A stretch of 37,335 bases of DNA from assembly GCA_018667575.1 (NCBI GenBank), contig JABIUA010000154.1, forward strand, positions 1-37,335, in the 5' to 3' direction. Position 1 is the stretch's first letter. Each line of letters starts with the position of its first letter. A model generated the notes under the pieces. It was not told the origin of the DNA. It saw only the letters and a list, made by a program, of their open reading frames with translations, and did not search any database. Positions 26,280 through 37,200 of this stretch are shown here, one piece after another. A program made the position numbers and the translations under genes. The stretch is from Methanobacteriota archaeon. Its GTDB lineage: Archaea > Thermoplasmatota > Poseidoniia > Poseidoniales > Poseidoniaceae.

Positions 26280-26708
26280 TCACGAAAATTCTAAGCCAAG
26301 TAACTCAAAGTCCGCCAATGGACAACGAGTCATTATTGCATTGGTAAGTATTCGAATATGGATCTCAGCAACTACATGTATTGTTGCTTGAAACATATGT
26401 CCTGCGTGAACATCATTGTCGTCATCTGACCAACAACAGTGAATGTGGGTGAAAGCCTTACCTTCTTGGGTGCGAGCAATATTGCCCGAAAGACTCACTA
26501 ATTCCGAAGGTGCCTCTAGAGGTCTGCGCTGATATACTCCTTGTTCATTCATATATCCATACAAGTTATCTCTAGTTCTTCCAATGCCGCTGGTTATGGC
26601 TGCTGCATCAAATCCTACTTCATCAGCAAGGCTTTGCAACGATGAATGTATTTCCTCATCAGGGTCTAATCGTACAAACAGGTCTTCGCCACTTCTCGTC
26701 CACTCCAT
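26280..26708 (-). CDS. PPC/DUF296 domain protein
   Basis: LFVRLDPDEEIHSSLQSLADEVGFDAAAITSGIGRTRD...FTHIHCCWSDDDNDVHAGHMFQATIHVVAEIHIRIL. Confidence 0.85.
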   Translation of the reverse strand: MEWTRSGEDLFVRLDPDEEIHSSLQSLADEVGFDAAAITSGIGRTRDNLYGYMNEQGVYQRRPLEAPSELVSLSGNIARTQEGKAFTHIHCCWSDDDNDVHAGHMFQATIHVVAEIHIRILTNAIMTRCPLADFELLGLEFS

Positions 26709-26747
26709 GATGTAGCGAATTGGAGGCGATTATTGAAAATAACGATT

Positions 26748-27290
26748 CTATTCTTCTTCAAACTCTGGTTGTAATATCTGTTTTATTCTAGATTTAGCCT
26801 CGACTAAATCATGGTAATTTCCACCAAGTGGGAGCGGAGCAAAGATACCCCAGCCCTTTCTCAACAGAATAATTCGTCTTTGAGTTTTACTTTTCGAGAG
26901 TTTTAATCGCTTCCACTCATATCTTTGCCCGTCGGCAAAAAGGTGAGTTTTTGTTACCGCATATCGCTTGGGAATCAATAATGATATTAAATGTAAAGAT
27001 AGGAGAGCGTCCCATAATATTGGATAAAATATTGGCGTATTAGAAAGTTCTACTAAACCCCAAGGGAGTGCCATCATCGCTGCCATTGAAGCCAAGTTAC
27101 CCCATTGCCTAACAACCTCATTTGGCCCTTCACTTGACCATGCGAATACCTCCTTAGATAAATTACCCAACTTAGGAATATCGCGCTTCTGTCTAGTTAG
27201 CCAGAAAGCATCCCAAACAACGATTATCGCTAGTATAGAAATAGCAACAGAACCAATTATTCCTGGGTTGGGAATTGAAATAATATCCAT
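26748..27290 (-). CDS. Membrane protein, unknown function
   Basis: 180-aa ORF, N-terminal TM and central TM hairpin; abuts the downstream-oriented giant surface protein gene. Confidence 0.65.
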   Translation of the reverse strand: MDIISIPNPGIIGSVAISILAIIVVWDAFWLTRQKRDIPKLGNLSKEVFAWSSEGPNEVVRQWGNLASMAAMMALPWGLVELSNTPIFYPILWDALLSLHLISLLIPKRYAVTKTHLFADGQRYEWKRLKLSKSKTQRRIILLRKGWGIFAPLPLGGNYHDLVEAKSRIKQILQPEFEEE

Positions 27291-27294
27291 ATAA

Positions 27295-30200
27295 TCACTC
27301 TAGGTATTGTTTGTCTTCGGTTTCTTCATCGTCACCTTTCTTCATTCGCATGATAAATAATACGAATACTATAGCTAAAACAACTAGAATCAGCATGGTC
27401 GACATGTCAAATTCCCCGGAATCGTCATTCGACTGCCCTTCCAGTACGTCAGGAATTCCATCTCCGTCATCATCTTGGTCTTCAATAAGTACGGTGGTCA
27501 ATCCTACAGGACAGTTGATATTGTCTGGCTGTTTATCACCATCCGTATCTTGCCAAGCACAAGCATCGAGTGGCCAGGAATCTCGTTCATCATCAAAGCC
27601 ATCATTATCATCATCTGAATCATAGATATCGGGCCCACAAGAGCGCCCGATTTTCAAATCGAACCATGTATCTTGGTCACAATCCAAGGTATTGTCGCCA
27701 TCGGAATCTAGAGGTATGGATTCAAAGGAAATAGTTACTTGCTCTGAAGCCTTTAATTGGTCTGTTACTTTCAATTCTAGGACATACATTCCTGGGCTTG
27801 GGACTGTCAAATTTTGATACGATGTGCTTGAATTCACTCGAGAAATAAGATTATTCTGCGCATCGAAAATTGTCCATTGATATATCAATTGTTCAGGCAT
27901 ATCCAAGTCATCAGAAACTGTAGCATTGGCTTGGAATATTTGCTGCTGCATTATTTTCTGCCCAAATGAGGGTTGATCAATAGTCACTGATGGGGGCTGG
28001 TTTGACTGTAGTTGTATGGTAATCATAGAACCTATCGCCCAATTATTAGAATTATCATATGATGCTGATTTTGCGGGTAATCCATCAGAATTAGCATTGA
28101 TTTCTAAATTTGTGATTTCGACAACACTTCCGTCACTATACTGCTCAACTACAAGTAACTGGTATGAAATCGCTACTCCTGAAACAAAATCTAAGGAAGT
28201 TGTTCCATCTGAAAGGATAGAAAATATTTCAAAAGTTGTGAGTTGGGATACTTCCGATAACTGTGCATCGAGAATCAATGTATGATACTGATTTGCTTGT
28301 GCGCCGTTCCATAAAGAAATTGGCTGTTGTGCTAAGAATATTGAATCTATGAAATTGATAGTTGTATCATCACTTAGCTCGTTGGTTCCTGATAATGTTG
28401 TGGACTCCACAACCGCTGAATAATTCTCTGCTGAAATTGTAGTTGATGCGGTGATGGTTGAATCACGGAGTATGAATGGCGCTGAAGAATCTCCATTGTC
28501 TGCATGAAGGTCTAAGCCCACTGAATAATCACTCAGGTTTAGATTCTCAACAATCATTGAACTTGAAGAACGACCATGATGGCTGATAAAGCCATTTCCA
28601 GAGCCTGAGCCTGTTAACTCAATATTGGTTAAAAGGCCAGCTGAGTAATCAAAATCAATGGCTGGCGCCCCAGTTATCTCAACGGAGTCTATTGCTAAAT
28701 TTCGATTGTTTCTTCCTGCAATTGCTGCTGAACCACCAGCGTTTGCTGAAACTGAATCGAGGGTGAATTGTTCATCCATAGAATCTAGCCAGAATACATT
28801 ACCAGTTCCCGTAAATTGTGTTGCGTCAACAGACGAAATAAATCCAGATACTTCAGTTAAATCAAATCCTGTCTCTATTCCTTCTCCAATACTAATATTT
28901 GTCGCTTGAATGGTAGTCTGTCGAGCCCAAATAGCCGGACCATTACAATTTGACAATTCTAAATTAGAAAGATAAATTTCGGCTTGAGACTGATATAATT
29001 CGATACATGCACTTCCTCCGTCACTAAACTGAGAATTCTTAATTTCAACAATAGCATTACTTCCTGTTTCGACGTATAGAAGAGGTTCTGATGCTGTAGA
29101 GCGCATCATTGTAACCCCATCAGCATATACTGAACCAGTTTGTGAAACATGCAATGGAGTAGATGCTTCAACCACATCAGTATTGGATAATTCAATACGA
29201 GAACTTAACTGCCCTCCAAGTATTAATCCAGTCCATCTTGCACCTAAGCCTGTCGAAGAGATAGTAGAGTCGCCAGCATCAAGGGTGCCATCAACAGTTA
29301 TCGAAACTCCATCTGATACTCTAAATGAAACACCATCGTCGATTACCAAAGATTTCAATTGAGGTATTAGCAAATCATCTTCTAGATAATATGGACTCCA
29401 TTTAGCCTCAAGAACTGTAGATTCGGCCATCACTCCAGAATTGATTGTAGAAGCCATGAAGGTATGCGAGAAGGATTTTGAAGAGTCCCAAGATACAAAG
29501 TCTGAGAAAGAATCAATTTGTAAGGTTATATTTTGTAACCCACCATAATTATCATTGTTTACATCGATATAACGAGCGGTTGCATCCGTGATTACCTGCC
29601 CGTATTGATCGGTTAACTCATTAGTTCCGTTAATGGAAATCAAAGCACCTTCAACTGGAATGCCCTTGTCAATAACCGAAAGTTCTAGAGAGGAAAGTTG
29701 AGTGAAAGAAGACTGGGCTTGGACACTTATCGATGAAGCAATATCCCCTCCAAGCATCTCTATGTTACAATTAGAATGAAGTTCTAGTGATTTATTGAAT
29801 ATTACAGAAACAATAGAACTGGTGGAACTGCATGACCAATTAACCATAGCATCAATGATAAGTTGACTATTTTCAATCGATGTTACAGATGCTGTAGAAT
29901 AGATGTTTACCTTATCTGCAGTTATCTTTGAATCTTCACCAATTATTTGCGAGGAATCGTACAAAGAAATCTCGGAATTAGAATCTATTATTATTTCAGA
30001 TGAAACTAGTTTCAGCGTACTTACGCCCTGCATCACCAGGTCACCTGAGATAATGTGAGGTTGGCCATCTGGTCTAGCACCTAGAATTACAGATTGGCCT
30101 GTTGTAATGGTCCAATCTCCTTGAGGTATTACTGGAATCTGAACTACTTGGTTGGTTTGACCGCCGACTAAAGTTTGAATTACACCTGTCCCAGAATATA

Positions 30201-31995
30201 CCGCTTCGATTATTGAACCTTGAGATAATAGTGGAAGAATTGCAACGCCGTTGGCATCACAATCTATCTCAAAGCCATTAACAATAATTGTCGCTACTAT
30301 AGGATTACCTGATATATCAGTGATTTGGACATTCGTTTCTTCAAAATAGCCAGAACTTGTAGTTGAAAGGGTGACACTTGTACTTCCCCCGTAGTATATG
30401 CTCCCATCGCCAAATGCATCATATGAGTTAGAGTTTGTATTTAATGGTGTAAATACTCGAATATTGGCCTGAGAATTATCAGAAAGCATCAACGGAGAAT
30501 TATGAAGTTCTGCATCCCAGTTACTTGTTTGAAAATATGATTGCTCACTAAGCTGAACACCAAATGCTTGATACTTTGTTGATAATGATTCGGTCACTAA
30601 GTGGCTGTCAAGTGACTCTATTGCTGTATCTGTTCCTCCGTGCACTTCAACGATATTACCTCTAAATTCACTATCTTGAAGGTAAATTCCAGTAGAAAAA
30701 TTCTCAATCATAATATGGTCAGATTCTATTTCTGCATACCATGAACTTATTGCCATTGATTGAGTATCTTGTTGACTATATGGCTTGATTACAGTTATGC
30801 TAGACCAAGTGTGGGTTGAATCTAATATATCGATACCCAATGACTGGGCTTGATTAACCTGAATTGAATTAATACCAGTCAGCGTGGATGATGGGCCTCT
30901 AAAGACAAGCCCTGAAGTCGATGTCTGAATCGATATATCGTGGCCTGATATATGCCCGCTACCTGTTGCTTCAATTGCCGTACCTATAGAGGAAATTTGC
31001 ATTCCATTAATCGCATGAGTTCCCGGACCAGATAATGAAAGTCCATTCTTGACATTGGCGATGGTGATATTGTTCAAACTACAAATTCCTGTGCATCGTT
31101 GATCTATTGAAGGCGAATTACTGTCAATCGAACCATCAAAAGATACATTGGAAATGGTCAATGATGTTGCGCCATTGGATACTAAAATTCTATTTCCTGA
31201 AGCAGATACGCCTTCTACTGTTAAATCATCACTATTGGCTGCATCAATTAGCAAAGCAATGTCTTGTCCGAACACATTTGAAACACTAACCTTAGCCGAA
31301 ATTTGACTAGAGATGCCCACAGTAACAAAGTCAAATTTAATATTCTCTGCTGTTGTTTGTCCAGCCAAATTCTTCAGTGCAACTCCGACACTAGAAAAAT
31401 TAGAATTAGTAACTGTTGACGTCCCTGTTGTCTGAATCCCAGTCGCAGAATATTCAATCTCTGCATTGGATAATTCCAATGTACCACTATTCTGGATTGA
31501 ATCATAATCAATTTGTTCAGAATGGTAACCATTAATTGTTGAGGTTGCCATATTATTTATCCCAATGTATGAGTCGAAAATCTGTATTGAATTAGCATTT
31601 AATTCGCCATTAACCAGTATTCCTGTCTTAGCATTCTCTATCAAAGTATCATTGATAAAGGCTGAACCCCCGCTATTGATGATTAATCCTTTCCATAAAC
31701 CTGCACCATGTGAACCTTGAGTGACTGGAGGAGTAGAAGAAAAGAAATTAGCATCATTAGCAATTAATGTACCGTCGACTTCTATCCAATAATTATCTCC
31801 GCAGTCAATTGTAGTCCCTGGTAGGATGGTTAGAGTTGCACCCTGGGCAATAGTTAGATTTCCGGAAAGAGTTTGCTGCCCACTCCAAGTAATATCTGTT
31901 GAAATTGTACTATCAGAAGCACTGACCATTATCGGGCTGGATAAAGAAATCAGCAACAGGAGTATGATGGCAGACGCAATAGAGGCCTTTCGCAT
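27295..31995 (-). CDS. Giant surface protein: parallel beta-helix (polymorphic repeat) ectodomains, acidic D-x-D-x-D calcium-type repeats, C-terminal TM
   Basis: Signal peptide; long runs of beta-helix-type repeats (GTLIANDANFFSS..., NSQFSDGGSACIELYQSQAEIYLSNLELSNCNGPAIWA...); DSDGDNTLDCDQD...DSDDDNDGFDDERDSWPLDA...DQDDDGDGIPD; TM MSTMLILVVLAIVFVLFIM. Confidence 0.85.
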   Translation of the reverse strand: MRKASIASAIILLLLISLSSPIMVSASDSTISTDITWSGQQTLSGNLTIAQGATLTILPGTTIDCGDNYWIEVDGTLIANDANFFSSTPPVTQGSHGAGLWKGLIINSGGSAFINDTLIENAKTGILVNGELNANSIQIFDSYIGINNMATSTINGYHSEQIDYDSIQNSGTLELSNAEIEYSATGIQTTGTSTVTNSNFSSVGVALKNLAGQTTAENIKFDFVTVGISSQISAKVSVSNVFGQDIALLIDAANSDDLTVEGVSASGNRILVSNGATSLTISNVSFDGSIDSNSPSIDQRCTGICSLNNITIANVKNGLSLSGPGTHAINGMQISSIGTAIEATGSGHISGHDISIQTSTSGLVFRGPSSTLTGINSIQVNQAQSLGIDILDSTHTWSSITVIKPYSQQDTQSMAISSWYAEIESDHIMIENFSTGIYLQDSEFRGNIVEVHGGTDTAIESLDSHLVTESLSTKYQAFGVQLSEQSYFQTSNWDAELHNSPLMLSDNSQANIRVFTPLNTNSNSYDAFGDGSIYYGGSTSVTLSTTSSGYFEETNVQITDISGNPIVATIIVNGFEIDCDANGVAILPLLSQGSIIEAVYSGTGVIQTLVGGQTNQVVQIPVIPQGDWTITTGQSVILGARPDGQPHIISGDLVMQGVSTLKLVSSEIIIDSNSEISLYDSSQIIGEDSKITADKVNIYSTASVTSIENSQLIIDAMVNWSCSSTSSIVSVIFNKSLELHSNCNIEMLGGDIASSISVQAQSSFTQLSSLELSVIDKGIPVEGALISINGTNELTDQYGQVITDATARYIDVNNDNYGGLQNITLQIDSFSDFVSWDSSKSFSHTFMASTINSGVMAESTVLEAKWSPYYLEDDLLIPQLKSLVIDDGVSFRVSDGVSITVDGTLDAGDSTISSTGLGARWTGLILGGQLSSRIELSNTDVVEASTPLHVSQTGSVYADGVTMMRSTASEPLLYVETGSNAIVEIKNSQFSDGGSACIELYQSQAEIYLSNLELSNCNGPAIWARQTTIQATNISIGEGIETGFDLTEVSGFISSVDATQFTGTGNVFWLDSMDEQFTLDSVSANAGGSAAIAGRNNRNLAIDSVEITGAPAIDFDYSAGLLTNIELTGSGSGNGFISHHGRSSSSMIVENLNLSDYSVGLDLHADNGDSSAPFILRDSTITASTTISAENYSAVVESTTLSGTNELSDDTTINFIDSIFLAQQPISLWNGAQANQYHTLILDAQLSEVSQLTTFEIFSILSDGTTSLDFVSGVAISYQLLVVEQYSDGSVVEITNLEINANSDGLPAKSASYDNSNNWAIGSMITIQLQSNQPPSVTIDQPSFGQKIMQQQIFQANATVSDDLDMPEQLIYQWTIFDAQNNLISRVNSSTSYQNLTVPSPGMYVLELKVTDQLKASEQVTISFESIPLDSDGDNTLDCDQDTWFDLKIGRSCGPDIYDSDDDNDGFDDERDSWPLDACAWQDTDGDKQPDNINCPVGLTTVLIEDQDDDGDGIPDVLEGQSNDDSGEFDMSTMLILVVLAIVFVLFIMRMKKGDDEETEDKQYLE

Positions 31996-32094
31996 AGACT
32001 CCCCTTTACATGCTTAGCATATCAAACCAAAGGCTTCCGGTCTTGTCTAAAAATATGAACCTACTCGGAGAGTGATTACTAAGTTTACCTTAAG

Positions 32095-32169
32095 TGGGCC
32101 CGCCCGGATTTGAACCGGGGTCTGACGACCCCCAGCCGCCAAGTATAGGCCAAGCTAACCCACGGGCCC
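32095..32169 (-). tRNA. tRNA-Pro (anticodon GGG)
   Basis: Reverse complement GGGCCCGTGGGTTAGCTTGGCCTATACTTGGCGGCTGGGGGTCGTCAGACCCCGGTTCAAATCCGGGCGGGCCC+A; acceptor GGGCCCG/CGGGCCC, anticodon stem GGCGG/TCGTC, loop CTGGGGG. Confidence 0.88.
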
Positions 32170-32178
32170 TTGTCTGAA

Positions 32179-32382
32179 TCACTGACGAGAAGCGCTGAAA
32201 GGTGCAACTTCATGTATTAGGTCTAGATGACCAACATACATTCTTCTGCAACAGTAACGTTCTAATCCAACTTGATCTAGCGCATCAGAAACTTCGACTC
32301 CTGATGTTACTTTCTCATTGAATTCTTCCCACTTATGAGCTACAACGGCTCCACAACTAAAACATCTAATTGGAATAATCAT
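32179..32382 (-). CDS. rpoN: DNA-directed RNA polymerase subunit N (Rpo10)
   Basis: MIIPIRCFSCGAVVAHKWEEF...LDQVGLERYCCRRMYVGHLDLIHEVAPF, diagnostic Rpo10 sequence. Confidence 0.95.
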   Translation of the reverse strand: MIIPIRCFSCGAVVAHKWEEFNEKVTSGVEVSDALDQVGLERYCCRRMYVGHLDLIHEVAPFSASRQ

Positions 32383-32391
32383 TTTATCGCC

Positions 32392-32829
32392 TCATCGGTA
32401 AGATTTCTGTTTCTTTCTACGTGCACCACGGCCGAGTTGGTGTTTGGCTTCCTTACGACGTGGGTCGTTAACCAAAAGACTTCTATCAAATCTCAGATAT
32501 TCGTCTCTCAACTCTTCATCTTGGCCCTTAGCTCCACCATTGTAGTGGACTAGTCCACGAGCAATAGCTGTACGAATTGCGTCTGTTTGACCCATTATAC
32601 CGCCACCGACAGTGGTGATATTAATATCAACTTTAGCCAATCTGTTCATTGCATCTGCTATGATAAGTGGCTCCATTGCCTTTCTACGAGCCAAAGAGGG
32701 TTGAAGAATTTCAATAGGTTCGCTGTTAACTCTGACTCTGCCTTGACCAGCTTTGACACTAGCTCTAGCAACTGCGGTCTTTCTCTTACCAGACGTTTCG
32801 ACGGATTTCTTTTGTTGTTTACGTGCCAT
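32392..32829 (-). CDS. rps9: Ribosomal protein uS9
   Basis: GKRKTAVARASVKAGQGRVRVNS...GGGIMGQTDAIRTAIARGLV...LRFDRSLLVNDPRRKEAKHQLGRGARRKKQKSYR. Confidence 0.97.
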   Translation of the reverse strand: MARKQQKKSVETSGKRKTAVARASVKAGQGRVRVNSEPIEILQPSLARRKAMEPLIIADAMNRLAKVDINITTVGGGIMGQTDAIRTAIARGLVHYNGGAKGQDEELRDEYLRFDRSLLVNDPRRKEAKHQLGRGARRKKQKSYR

Positions 32830-33314
32830 TACTGTTCACCTCCGGTCCAACGATGACTTGGTGCACCTAGATTGGCACTTATATCACCTAAAGAGATGAA
32901 TCTCTCTGGCGTGGATTTTCTAATTTTTGAATCATCACCCGATTCATGTCCATCAGGCAAATCGCCAGATAGATGGCTTGGGCAACCGATCTCGACACGC
33001 AGATTGCGAAGCGCTCTGCGGCCACTGCTCTTCTTTTGGTATGGAAGCATACCACGAACGGCACGCTTCAAAATCATATCAGGCATACGTGGGAAAAATG
33101 GACCCTTTCTTGCGTGATTCAATTCATACTTAGCATGATACTTAGACAAAACTGAGGTTGGGCTACCTGAAACGATAGCTTTCTCAGCGTTGATAATGAT
33201 GACTTTGTCATCTCTGTCAGCTCTTGCTGCCTTCAAAAGGATATTAGCAGTTGCTGATGCTAGACGGCCTAAAACAAGGCCTTCAGCATCAAAAACAAAG
33301 GTAGTTTCATCCAA
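32829..33314 (-). CDS. rpl13: Ribosomal protein uL13
   Basis: FDAEGLVLGRLASATANILLK...VIIINAEKAIVSG...GPFFPRMPDMILKRAVRGMLPYQKKSSGRRALRNLRV. Confidence 0.96.
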   Translation of the reverse strand: MDETTFVFDAEGLVLGRLASATANILLKAARADRDDKVIIINAEKAIVSGSPTSVLSKYHAKYELNHARKGPFFPRMPDMILKRAVRGMLPYQKKSSGRRALRNLRVEIGCPSHLSGDLPDGHESGDDSKIRKSTPERFISLGDISANLGAPSHRWTGGEQ

Positions 33315-33672
33315 GGATAACTACCCCCTTTCCTGATGGGTTTTCGTTCATCAGCTCGCCATAGGTCATTATTCGACCACCAGCGGCTTCTATCTTCTCG
33401 CGAGCACCGGTGCTCACGCTGTAGGCGGCGATAGTGTGGTTACTGGTTAACTCACCACTACCGAGTAGCTTGCCAGGCACGAGGATGGTTGCACCCTCGG
33501 GGGCGTGACGGCTAACACGGCTAAGGTTAGGTTGGGCCCAGTTCTTGCGACTTCTAGATAGACGCATGGCCACATCTCGCCAAACAGCGGAACCGGTTTC
33601 ACGAGACTGGGCTTTCAGTTGGTTTATTACACCAACCAATTGTGCGTTTGTCTTGTTATTTGGGTTACTCAT
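33307..33672 (-). CDS. rpl18e: Ribosomal protein eL18
   Basis: SRETGSAVWRDVAMRLSRSRKNWAQPNLSRVSRHAPEGATILVPGKLLGSGELTSNHTIAAYSVSTGAREKIEAAGGRIMTYGELMNENPSGKGVVILG; start MSNPNNKTN preferred over the upstream ATG at 33714. Confidence 0.93.
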   Translation of the reverse strand: MSNPNNKTNAQLVGVINQLKAQSRETGSAVWRDVAMRLSRSRKNWAQPNLSRVSRHAPEGATILVPGKLLGSGELTSNHTIAAYSVSTGAREKIEAAGGRIMTYGELMNENPSGKGVVILG

Positions 33673-33732
33673 TTGACTCCCTCGATGCTTTGAAGCATGC
33701 TGCCGAATCGCCATCCCATTATCAATGCACCG

Positions 33733-33759
33733 ACGCGAAAGACAGTCACGTTTTCGCGT
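33733..33759. other. 8-bp perfect inverted repeat (hairpin) upstream of rpl18e
   Basis: acgcgaaa-gacagtcacgt-tttcgcgt. Confidence 0.5.
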
Positions 33760-33780
33760 TATTATTGGTGTAAAGGTCGC

Positions 33781-34224
33781 TTATTCGTAAAGAATTTCGC
33801 CTTTTGCATCTAATAATTCTACAGTTAACCCTGCAGCTCTTCCTTGAATAATTATCTCGTCGTGAAGCGTATCTGAGAAATCATCTAGCGCTCCCAGAGC
33901 GGTAATTCCTGCAACATCAGTTAATTGGTCGATTAAATGGTTTAATACACAACTTACGCCGTATGCTTGCCCGGCTCTAAAGGCGTGATCTACTCCGCCG
34001 ATCTCCGGGTCTTCAGCCTTCATTCTGAGCATTACTTGTTGAGAGTAAGCGACTAGAGCACCATATATCGATTCGATAATCTGTGCTGCTTCGAGGTCGC
34101 CTAGAAGCATTTGAGCCTCGCTTAAAGCGACTCTTACTGCTTGTCCGTAAGTGCCGTGTGCACCTATTACATCTGAGGTTTCCTTCTGCATTGCTTGGTC
34201 GATGAGGGTTTTCCAGTCTTCCAT
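33781..34224 (-). CDS. Hypothetical helical protein
   Basis: 147-aa ORF, uniform alpha-helical composition, codirectional with neighbours. Confidence 0.65.
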   Translation of the reverse strand: MEDWKTLIDQAMQKETSDVIGAHGTYGQAVRVALSEAQMLLGDLEAAQIIESIYGALVAYSQQVMLRMKAEDPEIGGVDHAFRAGQAYGVSCVLNHLIDQLTDVAGITALGALDDFSDTLHDEIIIQGRAAGLTVELLDAKGEILYE

Positions 34225-34286
34225 GAATCTACCACATCCGACCTGCTCCTTGAAGGTTCGGCTGGATTTTACTAACTAAATAGCAA

Positions 34287-37200
34287 TCAAATCTTGAAAT
34301 CTGTGCCTTCGCCTTCAACGATGCCGGCTTGACGAACAGTTCCATCCGCAGCAACGAATTCTCCAGCCTTAACCTGATTATCATACAAGTTAACATCATC
34401 GAATCGCTTGACTAGCACTCCTTCACCAAGAGACATTGTCAATGTTCTAACAATTACATCCAAGGTTTGTAATGCTCGGTCTCTGTGACTTGCATCGATT
34501 GTGTGGTCAGAATATCTTGCTTCCTCAAAGATCGTCAAGAAGCCGTCTAATTGTTCACTTGGAACCATATTAAACGCACTTCTAACCGCGGCTTCGAACT
34601 CACGTGTTGTTTCGTAAACCTTCTTCATGAAACCATACTTACGGAAGTGTCTAACGAGATTCTTGTAACAATCAAAGATTGCAGCAATAAATTCATTGCT
34701 TGCTTCTAATTGTAACATAGTATCTGTCAAAATACCTCTGAGCGCTTGAACCTGTCTTCTAGCTTGAGCTCTCTGGTAGTATAACGCTCCACCAATGACT
34801 AGTGCCATCAGTAATATTACCAAAGCCATAGTATTCCCAGGAGTAAAGAAGCCTGTGCTAGATGAAAGTGAAACCGGTTCACTCCATTGAATTTCATGAG
34901 TGATATCATCATCGGAAGGTGCGAAGAAAGTAGAACCAGGATAGTAAGCAATAATTCGCCATCTTCCATCACAATCCTTTCCTCCACAACTTCTTCCATC
35001 AAACGCCCATTCAAAGCGAGCAACACCTTGCTCATTGGTCTTGGACTTGTTATCTCCATCTGTGACCCAACTTCCATTGTCAAAGTACTGGCGTAAGAAT
35101 ATTATTTCTTCGTTTTCTACTGCAAGGTCCAGTCTGTCCCTTAGTAATGCAACTTCACCAACTACTATGTCGCCTTCGAACAGTCCATTATCTCCAATGT
35201 AACTCCACGTTTGCTTAACCTGGAGGTCTACTCTAGACCTAACCAAAATATTGACATCAGTAAACGAGCCATTTAGGGCGCTTGAAGCGTCTTTGTCACA
35301 ACCGCCGGGTACATTTGCATCCGGTTCGAAAGCTACTCGTAATGTTCTGTAACCTTCGGTCTTTCCACCTGTAGTTTCCACTCCCTTCAAAGTCGGGTTC
35401 TGTAGTGGGTCACCACTGAACCATTCAATCGTACCATCAATATTGCTGGTTCGGATGGTTGCAATAGGTCGGACATTGGACTCAGGGTCTAGATAGATGT
35501 TCAGACACTTTCCGCCAACCCATTGTCCGTTGGTTTGAGTTAAACGAGCATCAATGTGGAATGATTCCTTCAAGAAGAGGCGGTAATATTCGGTTCCGTT
35601 AGGAGCAATATACTTGTCTTCTGTTGACTTGAATGGCCCTACTTCACTTATTGCAATTGTCGAGTTAGAAAATACTTCAAATTCAGTTTGTAGTGATTTG
35701 TTAGAGTATCGATATCGGTCATTATTCTCGTTATCCCAAGCAGAATAGGTTACTGTAACTCTGGCTTTACCTGCAATAACGCCTGATAATTCGCAGTCGA
35801 TTGCGAAATAACCGTTAATGTCTGTGTAGCCTTCTTGGCATCCCTGAACTCCAGAATCTCCATTCACCATTTCATATTGAACTCTGACCTTTCTGTTGGA
35901 AAGATTGGTTCCAAGTTCATCTTGTAATTGTCCAGTAACTTCCATGTCTTTCTCTTCGACTTGGCCGGTTGCTGGGTTTACTTCACTGGTGTATACGATT
36001 TGGTCATCGACAATTAGTGATGTTCTTCCGATTAGAGAGAATCCGTTTGCATTATTAGTCATTAGAACTCTGTATTGCTCGCTATTTGGTATTGAAGAAC
36101 AAGGGTCCCAAGAACCGCCTAATGTACGGATATTGGTATTTGGATCTAGCATTGAGCAGCCTTCATTCGGTAGATTTTCTTCGAATCTTAGAATTACATT
36201 GACTGGCCCAAACCCATCAGGCAAGAAACCTGCAGGGTCACTCTTGAGTGAGCTTGGATTTAGTGGGCTGATATTTGCTTTTAGACACCCAACACTTTCT
36301 TCTCTACTCAAACCGTTCTTGTCAGTATCTCTGTCTGCAAAGCCGTCATCATTACCGTCATAGTAGCAGAGATGAGAATTATCAGGTTGCTGAGATGGTA
36401 GCGTCAAGAATCCAGCAGAAGGTGCTATCGTGGCTACTACCTGTCTGTATGCAACGCCGTTGAAATCTGTACCTTCGAATATAACATCGACTAATCCACC
36501 ATTAGGACTGTTAGCCCCATTCAAGTTAGTCGGTGTAGTTCCACTAGCTGCATCATCCGTAATCAGGGCAGTAAAGTCCCATTTATCACCAGACTGCCGT
36601 ATGTTATCACTGGTGGTGGTAACTGTGATATTGGTTCTTGAAATGACCCATATCGATTGGCTAACAGTAGAACCTTTGAGATTGGATGAACCAGGATACT
36701 CAAATTGTAAAGTGAAATTACCAAGTGAATCTGCTCCTTCGATCTCAAATGGTATTTCGAAGAATCCTCTATCGTCTGTATAATTAATTCCAGTTCTTCC
36801 GTCAAAAGACCAAGTATAGTTTACTGGAGCATTTGGAACTGCTTGTCCTGAATTATCCAACAACTTAGCTTGTACGAGGTTGGTTGTATTACGATATAAT
36901 CTTGGAATTGAGGTCATAACGAACTCAGTTGTTCCAACAACTGATACATTGATGTATGCTCCAGTTGGTGATAATGTGCTGGTATTACCTGTGAAATAGT
37001 ATGACGAACTTGTGAAATCGACACGCATTCCGTAAGTCTTAGCAGAGAATTGGTTTTCCCATGTGAAGTTGTAGTCATAAACTGCATCACAAGTGGAACA
37101 GGCCTTCTTTGGAGGGGCTGTGAATTGTGTTTCGCCTGCACCGACGAATTGCCTGTTTCCATCTACGTCTACTTGGAGGGCAATCGGGTCTGCGTCCCAA

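Noticed and set aside
27311-32017. Several plus-strand ORFs inside 27295..31995 (27311, 28016, 28658, 31107, 31826)
   Set aside because: Antisense shadows of the long surface-protein CDS; no motif and biased Ser/Thr composition.
32335-33155. Plus-strand ORFs opposite rps9/rpl13
   Set aside because: Antisense to high-confidence ribosomal protein genes; no recognisable domains.
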